From positions 1-64,000 of the forward strand of contig NZ_CVTB01000166.1 of assembly GCF_001050015.1 (NCBI RefSeq): DNA of 64,000 bases. The letters are read 5' to 3'. The notes under the pieces are model-generated. The model searched no databases and was not told where the DNA came from. It saw only the letters and a program-made list of their open reading frames with translations. Source of the DNA: Mycolicibacterium malmesburyense. GTDB taxonomy: Bacteria > Actinomycetota > Actinomycetes > Mycobacteriales > Mycobacteriaceae. Below, piece by piece: positions 58,885-64,000 of this stretch; position 1 is the stretch's first letter; each line of letters starts with the position of its first letter. The position numbers and the translations under genes are program-made.

Positions 58885-59403
58885 GTGACCGACCGGTTCC
58901 GCACGCTGCTTCTGCTCCGACACGCCAAGTCGGGCTATCCGGCCGGTGTCGGCGACCACGACCGTCCGCTGGCACCGCGGGGTGTGCGCGAGGCCGGATT
59001 GGCCGGCGACTGGTTGCGGGCGCACGGACCCGCCGTCGACGCCGTGTTGTGTTCGACCGCGACCCGGACCCGCGAGACGCTCGCCCGCACCCGGGTCGCC
59101 GCGCCCGTGCAGTACCGGGATCGCCTCTACGACGCGACTCCAGGCACGGTGATCGACGAGATCAACCGGGTGCCGTCGCTCTTCGACCTCGAGGTGCAGA
59201 CACTGCTGGTCATCGGGCACGAGCCGGCGATGTCGGGCGTCGCGCTCGGCCTGGCCACCGTCGAGGGCAGCAACAGCGCTGCGGCCGAACAGATCTCGAT
59301 GAAATTCCCGACGTCTTCGATCGCGGTGTTGCGCACCGGCGAGTCGTGGGACGGGCTCGCGCTCGACGGTGCCTCGCTGGTCACCTTCCACGTGCCGCGC
59401 TAG
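58885..59403 (+). CDS. SixA-type histidine phosphatase
   Basis: 172 residues from GTG at 58885. Histidine phosphatase superfamily: catalytic RHAKSGYP at about residues 12-19, CSTATRTRETL, and the second histidine in VIGHEPAMSG. SixA-like proteins dephosphorylate phosphohistidine; the mycobacterial member (Rv1276c) has no settled substrate. Divergent from the Mre11-like gene, with 102 bp between. Confidence 0.9.
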   Translation: MTDRFRTLLLLRHAKSGYPAGVGDHDRPLAPRGVREAGLAGDWLRAHGPAVDAVLCSTATRTRETLARTRVAAPVQYRDRLYDATPGTVIDEINRVPSLFDLEVQTLLVIGHEPAMSGVALGLATVEGSNSAAAEQISMKFPTSSIAVLRTGESWDGLALDGASLVTFHVPR

Positions 59404-59412
59404 GCGGCGGCG

Positions 59413-59973
59413 TCAGGCGCGGGTGGCGAGCGTCAGCTCCATCAACTTGATCGCCATTCCGCAGGCGTCCAATCCCGGCGCCTGCGGGTTGACCCACCAG
59501 CCAACGACACCGGCCGCGTCACTGGCCACACCGCACGCGCCGTTCGGGTCGTTGGGTCGCATCACGATGGACTGGATCCCGGCGACCCTGCGGTCCTCGA
59601 TGCGGTAGTTCAACCGCTGCGCGACCTCGCGTTCGTTGTCGAGGCTGCCCTGCTCGAACCAGAACCGGGTGATGTCGACCAGTCCCTGCGGGTTGGCCGC
59701 CTGCCAGCGGCACACCGCGCCGACGAACGTGCTCTGGATGTCGAGGGGGTCCGCGCCCACGGTCTCGGCGAGGATGTCCTCGGTCAGCACCTCACACTCT
59801 TTGAGCAGATTCGGGTACTGCCGCTCGGAATCCTGGTTGCGCGGCCCTCCGCCGCCCGAACCCGACTTGGCCGCGGTGCCCTCGACGGTCTGCGTGCAAC
59901 CGGTGAGCAGTGACAGCACCGCCAGCACAGCGATGAGGCCGGCACCCAGCCGACGAGCGATCGCGGTTGTCAT
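59413..59973 (-). CDS. lprC: LprC-like DUF3558 lipoprotein
   Basis: 186 residues. Signal peptide with lipobox LLTGC (cysteine near residue 26), a Gly/Ser linker, then a DUF3558-type domain with several cysteines (KECEVL, GAVCRW, NGACGV, DACGM) likely forming disulfides. Envelope lipoprotein of unknown function. It follows lprB with a 4-bp overlap, as Rv1275 follows Rv1274. Confidence 0.85.
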   Translation of the reverse strand: MTTAIARRLGAGLIAVLAVLSLLTGCTQTVEGTAAKSGSGGGGPRNQDSERQYPNLLKECEVLTEDILAETVGADPLDIQSTFVGAVCRWQAANPQGLVDITRFWFEQGSLDNEREVAQRLNYRIEDRRVAGIQSIVMRPNDPNGACGVASDAAGVVGWWVNPQAPGLDACGMAIKLMELTLATRA

Positions 59974-60527
59974 TCGGAATTCACAATCGATTGACGGGTC
60001 AGTTCCTTGGCGACGTCACAGGGTTCGGGGAACGGCTTGTTGGCGAAGCTGACCGACCACTCGATGAAGTCGTCGTCGAACTGGATGCCGATCTCGCACA
60101 GGTTCGTGCCCGCGATCGGGTCGTCACCCACCGCGATGAACCCGTCGTGGCCCTCGATGGTGATGTCCTCGACGCTGGTGCGCGAGAGCTCCTCGGTCTT
60201 GCGCTCGCGGCCGATGGGACTGCCGCGGAACCAGCTGAACGAGAAGTGGGGACCGAGGATGCTGCCGCCGGCCAGCCACTGGCACCCGACCGAGGTCTTG
60301 GCTGTGTTGACCAGCCCCGGCACACGGGTCAACCTCATGACCTCCTGATCGCTGACGCCGCCGCACTCCGGGAAGAACGGGCCGTGCGACACGTCCTCCG
60401 CGGGCGCCGGGTTGTCCTCGGGCACCTGCGGGCCGGTGGGCTCCGAATCCGAGCATGCGGCGGACAGCGGGATGACCACCGCGGCCACGACGGCCAGGCA
60501 GCGGGTCATGCGCGTGCTGTGAGTCAC
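59970..60527 (-). CDS. lprB: LprB-like DUF3558 lipoprotein
   Basis: 185 residues from GTG at 60527 (VTHSTRMTRCLAVVAAVV), equal in length to M. tuberculosis LprB; ATG at 60509 is an alternative. Lipobox LSAAC. The mature domain has the family hallmarks FFPECGGVSDQEV, VGCQWLAGGSILGPHFSFSW and IGRERKTEELSR. Surface lipoprotein of unknown function, co-transcribed with lprC. Confidence 0.87.
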   Translation of the reverse strand: MTHSTRMTRCLAVVAAVVIPLSAACSDSEPTGPQVPEDNPAPAEDVSHGPFFPECGGVSDQEVMRLTRVPGLVNTAKTSVGCQWLAGGSILGPHFSFSWFRGSPIGRERKTEELSRTSVEDITIEGHDGFIAVGDDPIAGTNLCEIGIQFDDDFIEWSVSFANKPFPEPCDVAKELTRQSIVNSE

Positions 60528-60613
60528 GCCATGCACTGTAGCGGCCACTGTTGGGGTGAACCACCGACATGCCGGTTGACCAGCCCATATGAAGAATGTG
60601 CGACAGTAGCGGA

Positions 60614-62362
60614 ATGTTATGGGCGCTGCTACGACAGTACGCGCGGCCATATCGGACGCTGCTCGCCACCGTCGCCACGCTCCAGCTGGTCAGCACACTC
60701 GCCTCGCTGTATCTACCGACGGTCAACGCGGCGATCATCGACGACGGCGTCGCGGTCGGGAACCTGCGCCGGATCGTCGAGCTGGGTGGCGTGATGCTGG
60801 CCGTAACCGCGCTGCAGGTGGTGTGCGCGGTGGGGGCGGTGTACTTCGGCTCGCGGGCGGGCATGGGCGTCGGGCGCGATCTGCGCGCGGCGGTGTTCGA
60901 CCACGTCACCGGCTTCTCGGCCGAGGACGCCGCGCGGTTCGGTGCGCCGTCGCTGATCACCCGCACCACCAACGACGTGCAGCAGATCCAGCTGCTGGTG
61001 CAGCTGACGTGCACGATGCTGGTCACCGCGCCGATCATGTCGATCGGCGGCATCTTCATGGCCCTGCACCAGGACGCCGGGCTGTCCTGGCTGCTGTTGG
61101 TCAGCGTGCCGATCCTGGCCCTGTCCAACTACTGGATCACGCGCCATCTGCTTCCGATCTTCCGGCGGATGCAGCAGCTGGTGGACGGCATCAACCGGGT
61201 GATGCGCGATCAGCTCGCCGGCCTTCGGGTGATTCGCGCATTCGCCCGGGAGCCGTTCGAACGCAACCGCTTCGCCGACGCCAACCACGCGCTCGCGGAG
61301 ACCGCGCTCGAGGCGGGGCGGTGGCAGGCGCTGATGCTGCCCACCACGACGCTGGTGATCAACGTGTCGAGCGTCGCGTTGATCTGGTTCGGCGGGTTAC
61401 GGATCGACGCCGGGCAGATGCAGGTGGGGTCGCTGATCGCGTTCTTGGCCTACTTCATGCAGATCCTGATGGCGGTGCTGCTGGCCACGTTCATCCTCGT
61501 CATCATTCCGCGGGCGTCGGTGTGCGCGGATCGCATCTCGGAGGTGTTGTCGACCACGCCGCAGATCGTGTCGCCCGAACGACCGGTGCGACCGTCGAGG
61601 ATCCGGGGCGAGGTCCGGTTGGAGGCCGCGACGTTCTGCTATCCCGGCGCGGAACGCCCTGTTCTGCAGGATGTCTCGCTGGCGGCGCACCCCGGCACGA
61701 TGACGGCGGTGGTCGGCTCCACGGGCTCGGGCAAGTCGACGCTGGTGTCGCTGATCTGCCGGATGTACGACCCGACAAGCGGTTCGGTGCTGCTCGACGG
61801 CGTCGACGTGCGCGACTACGACCCCGAACAGCTGTGGTCGGTGCTCGGGTTGGTGCCGCAGCGTGGATACCTGTTCTCGGGAACCGTCGCCGACAACCTG
61901 CAGATCGGCATGGCCCCAGGACATGTGGCTACCGAGGAACAGATGTGGGATGCGTTGCGAGTGGCGGCCGCCGACGATTTCGTGCGTGCGCATCCCGACG
62001 GCCTGGCGATGCGGGTCGCGCAAGGGGGCGCGAACTTTTCGGGCGGACAGCGCCAGCGGTTGGCCATCGCCCGCGCGGTGATCCGCCGGCCCGCCGTGTA
62101 CCTGTTCGACGACGCGTTCTCGGCGCTCGACGTCCACACGGATGCGCGCGTGCGCACGGCGCTGCGCGAGGTTTCGGCAGAAGCGACGGTGATCGTTGTC
62201 GCACAGCGCATCTCCACCGTGACCGGGGCGGATCAGATCGTCGTCATCGACGACGGCCGCATCGTGGGGCTCGGAACCCACGAAACCCTGCTGACGGAGT
62301 GCCCCGAGTACGCCGAATTCGCCGACTCACAGTCGCTCGCCAGGGTGGGAGACGCTCAGTGA
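60614..62362 (+). CDS. ABC exporter half-transporter (Rv1273c-like)
   Basis: 582 residues from ATG at 60614 ([14 protein letters not shown]), the same length as Rv1273c. Six membrane helices in the first 310 residues, then an ATPase with Walker [10 protein letters not shown], signature [11 protein letters not shown] and Walker [13 protein letters not shown]. In the Walker B segment Asp replaces the usual catalytic Glu (FDDAFSALD), typical of the degenerate half of a heterodimeric exporter. It overlaps the next half-transporter gene by 4 bp. Confidence 0.92.
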   Translation: MLWALLRQYARPYRTLLATVATLQLVSTLASLYLPTVNAAIIDDGVAVGNLRRIVELGGVMLAVTALQVVCAVGAVYFGSRAGMGVGRDLRAAVFDHVTGFSAEDAARFGAPSLITRTTNDVQQIQLLVQLTCTMLVTAPIMSIGGIFMALHQDAGLSWLLLVSVPILALSNYWITRHLLPIFRRMQQLVDGINRVMRDQLAGLRVIRAFAREPFERNRFADANHALAETALEAGRWQALMLPTTTLVINVSSVALIWFGGLRIDAGQMQVGSLIAFLAYFMQILMAVLLATFILVIIPRASVCADRISEVLSTTPQIVSPERPVRPSRIRGEVRLEAATFCYPGAERPVLQDVSLAAHPGTMTAVVGSTGSGKSTLVSLICRMYDPTSGSVLLDGVDVRDYDPEQLWSVLGLVPQRGYLFSGTVADNLQIGMAPGHVATEEQMWDALRVAAADDFVRAHPDGLAMRVAQGGANFSGGQRQRLAIARAVIRRPAVYLFDDAFSALDVHTDARVRTALREVSAEATVIVVAQRISTVTGADQIVVIDDGRIVGLGTHETLLTECPEYAEFADSQSLARVGDAQ

Positions 62363-64000
62363 GCGCCCCGATGACCCGACCGATCCGCGGCCAGGTGCAG
62401 GCACCGACGCAACGCTCACGCGACTTCACCGGCTCGGCAACCAGATTGGTCAAGCGGCTGACACCGCAGCGCGGGCTGACCGCGGCCGTGATACTCCTCG
62501 GCATCGGCGGCATCGCGATCAGCGTCGTCGGGCCGCGAATCCTGGGACACGCGACCGACCTCCTCTTCAACGGCGTGATCGGTCGCCAGTTGCCTGCCGG
62601 GCTGACCAAGGAGCAGGCCATCGACGCCGCCCGCGCCCGCGGTGACGCCACGTTCGCCGATCTGCTGTCGGGGATGAACGTCGTGCCCGGCCGCGGTGTG
62701 GACTTCGGCGCGGTCGGTCGCACGCTGCTGCTCGCGCTCGGCCTGTATCTCGTTGCCGCGCTGCTGGTGTGGTTGCAGGCCCGGCTGCTCAACGTCGCGG
62801 TGCAGCGCACCATGGTGTCGCTGCGCTCAGACGTCGAGGACAAGATCCACCGGATGCCGCTGTCGTATTTCGACTCTCGACAGCGCGGCGAGGTGCTCAG
62901 CCGGGTCACCAACGACGTCGACAACATCCAGCAGTCGCTGTCGATGACGATCAGCCAATTGTTGACGTCCGTGCTGACCGTGCTGTCGGTGCTGGTGATG
63001 ATGTTGACCATCTCACCGCTGCTGACGCTGCTGACCGTGGTGACGGTGCCGCTGTCGCTGTGGGCGACGCGGGTGATCGCCCGCCGGTCGCAGCGGCTGT
63101 TCGTCGCGCAGTGGGCCAACACCGGGCGGCTGAACGCCCACATCGAGGAGACCTACAGCGGGTTCACCATCGTCAAGACGTTCGGCCACCGCGCCGCGGC
63201 CCAGGAGCGCTTCCGCGAGTGCAACGACGCCGTCTACGAGTCGGCGTTCGGCGCCCAGTTCTTCTCCGGTCTCGTCGGGCCCGCGACCACGTTCATCGGC
63301 AACCTGAGCTATGTCGCGGTCGCCGTCGTCGGCGGTTTGCAGGTGGCCACCGGCCAGATCACCCTCGGCAGCATCCAGGCGTTCATTCAGTACGTCCGGC
63401 AGTTCAACCAGCCGCTGACGCAGGTGGCCGGGATGTACAACACGCTGCAGTCCGGCGTGGCCAGCGCGGAGCGGGTGTTCGACCTGCTCGACGCGCCCGA
63501 GGAGACGCCCGATCCCGCGGCGGAGCTGCCCGTCGGGCGAGCCGGTCGGGTCGAGTTCGAGGACGTCACGTTCGGCTACCACCCCGATACGCCGGTGATC
63601 CGCAACCTGTCACTGATCGCGCAACCCGGCAGCACGGTCGCGATCGTCGGGCCGACGGGCGCGGGCAAGACGACGCTGGTGAACCTGTTGATGCGGTTCT
63701 ACGACGTCGATTCCGGCCGGATTCTGGTTGACGGCGTGGACATCTCGACGGTCAGCCGGGATTCGCTGCGGTCGCGGATCGGGATGGTCCTGCAGGACAC
63801 CTGGCTGTTCGGCGGCACCATCTTCGAGAACATCGCCTACGGCAGGCCCGATGCCTCCGAGGACGAAGTGCTCGCGGCCGCCAGAGCCGCGTACGTCGAC
63901 CGGTTCGTGCACATGCTCCCCGACGGCTACCAGACACGCGTCAGCGACGACGGGGGCACGATCAGCGCCGGCGAGAAACAGCTCATCACGATCGCGCGCG
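62359..64000 (+). CDS. ABC exporter half-transporter (Rv1272c-like), cut by window edge
   Basis: 547 codons are visible from GTG at 62359 ([16 protein letters not shown]); the end lies beyond the window. N-terminal extension with an insert between helices 1 and 2 ([18 protein letters not shown]), six helices, then Walker [11 protein letters not shown]-loop [12 protein letters not shown] and signature [13 protein letters not shown], where Ala replaces the second Gly position of LSGGQ. The stretch with Walker B is not in the window. Partner of the preceding half-transporter; substrate unknown, lipid export is plausible. Confidence 0.92.
   Translation, partial: MSAPMTRPIRGQVQAPTQRSRDFTGSATRLVKRLTPQRGLTAAVILLGIGGIAISVVGPRILGHATDLLFNGVIGRQLPAGLTKEQAIDAARARGDATFADLLSGMNVVPGRGVDFGAVGRTLLLALGLYLVAALLVWLQARLLNVAVQRTMVSLRSDVEDKIHRMPLSYFDSRQRGEVLSRVTNDVDNIQQSLSMTISQLLTSVLTVLSVLVMMLTISPLLTLLTVVTVPLSLWATRVIARRSQRLFVAQWANTGRLNAHIEETYSGFTIVKTFGHRAAAQERFRECNDAVYESAFGAQFFSGLVGPATTFIGNLSYVAVAVVGGLQVATGQITLGSIQAFIQYVRQFNQPLTQVAGMYNTLQSGVASAERVFDLLDAPEETPDPAAELPVGRAGRVEFEDVTFGYHPDTPVIRNLSLIAQPGSTVAIVGPTGAGKTTLVNLLMRFYDVDSGRILVDGVDISTVSRDSLRSRIGMVLQDTWLFGGTIFENIAYGRPDASEDEVLAAARAAYVDRFVHMLPDGYQTRVSDDGGTISAGEKQLITIAR

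Overview
The window is mycobacterial chromosome, most likely from a nontuberculous Mycobacterium (Mycolicibacterium-type). Most genes follow the order of the M. tuberculosis Rv1310-Rv1272c region: atp operon, wecA, sua5, prmC, prfA, rpmE, rho, thrB-thrC-hom, lysA, argS, then cysNC-cysD, a carbonic anhydrase, oppBCDA, an SbcCD-like pair, two lipoproteins and a heterodimeric ABC exporter. Typical mycobacterial traits include the fused b/delta ATP synthase subunit, the long N-terminal Rho insertion, the CysN-CysC fusion and the DUF3558-type lipoproteins.

Layout. 1-9.1 kb (minus strand): ATP synthase genes atpC (cut by the window edge) to atpI, preceded by wecA. 9.1-12.1 kb: sua5, prmC, prfA and rpmE. 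12.4-14.6 kb: an acyl-CoA synthetase gene diverging from a TetR regulator, inserted between rpmE and rho relative to M. tuberculosis. 14.7-23.3 kb: rho, the threonine genes, lysA and argS. 23.4 kb: tRNA-Arg(CCG).

23.45-33.29 kb: a foreign element of about 9.8 kb, bounded by 46-bp direct repeats of the tRNA 3' half. It reads integrase and repressor (minus strand), excisionase-like protein, HNH nuclease, RepA-like ATPase, a symmetrical iteron array that looks like a replication origin, two small proteins (one apparently frameshifted), an HK97-type capsid protein, a very acidic small protein, a second HNH nuclease, and a type II restriction-modification pair whose methyltransferase carries an inserted helix-turn-helix. 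There is no portal, terminase, protease or tail gene. The element therefore looks like a replicating, capsid-bearing phage satellite or minimal prophage (comparable in size to phiRv1/phiRv2) carrying a restriction system as cargo.

33.4-39.1 kb: assorted oxidoreductases, VOC proteins, a GNAT, a small exported protein and an Rrf2 regulator. 39.1-42.6 kb: sulfate activation (cysQ, cysNC, cysD). 42.9-47.0 kb: a thioesterase flanked by inverted copies of an intergenic repeat, beta-carbonic anhydrase, a two-component system and two small exported proteins. 47.2-52.7 kb: oligopeptide importer oppBCDA. 52.8-64 kb: a wax ester synthase/DGAT, a DUF309 protein, the SbcCD-like pair, a SixA-type phosphatase, two lipoproteins and the ABC exporter pair (the second runs off the end).

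Notable points outside the element: AtpE has methionine at residue 63, a variant linked to natural bedaquiline resistance in some mycobacteria, and integration of the element appears to have replaced a CCA-encoding tRNA-Arg 3' end with one lacking CCA. All functional calls come from reading motifs and synteny by eye; no database search was run.
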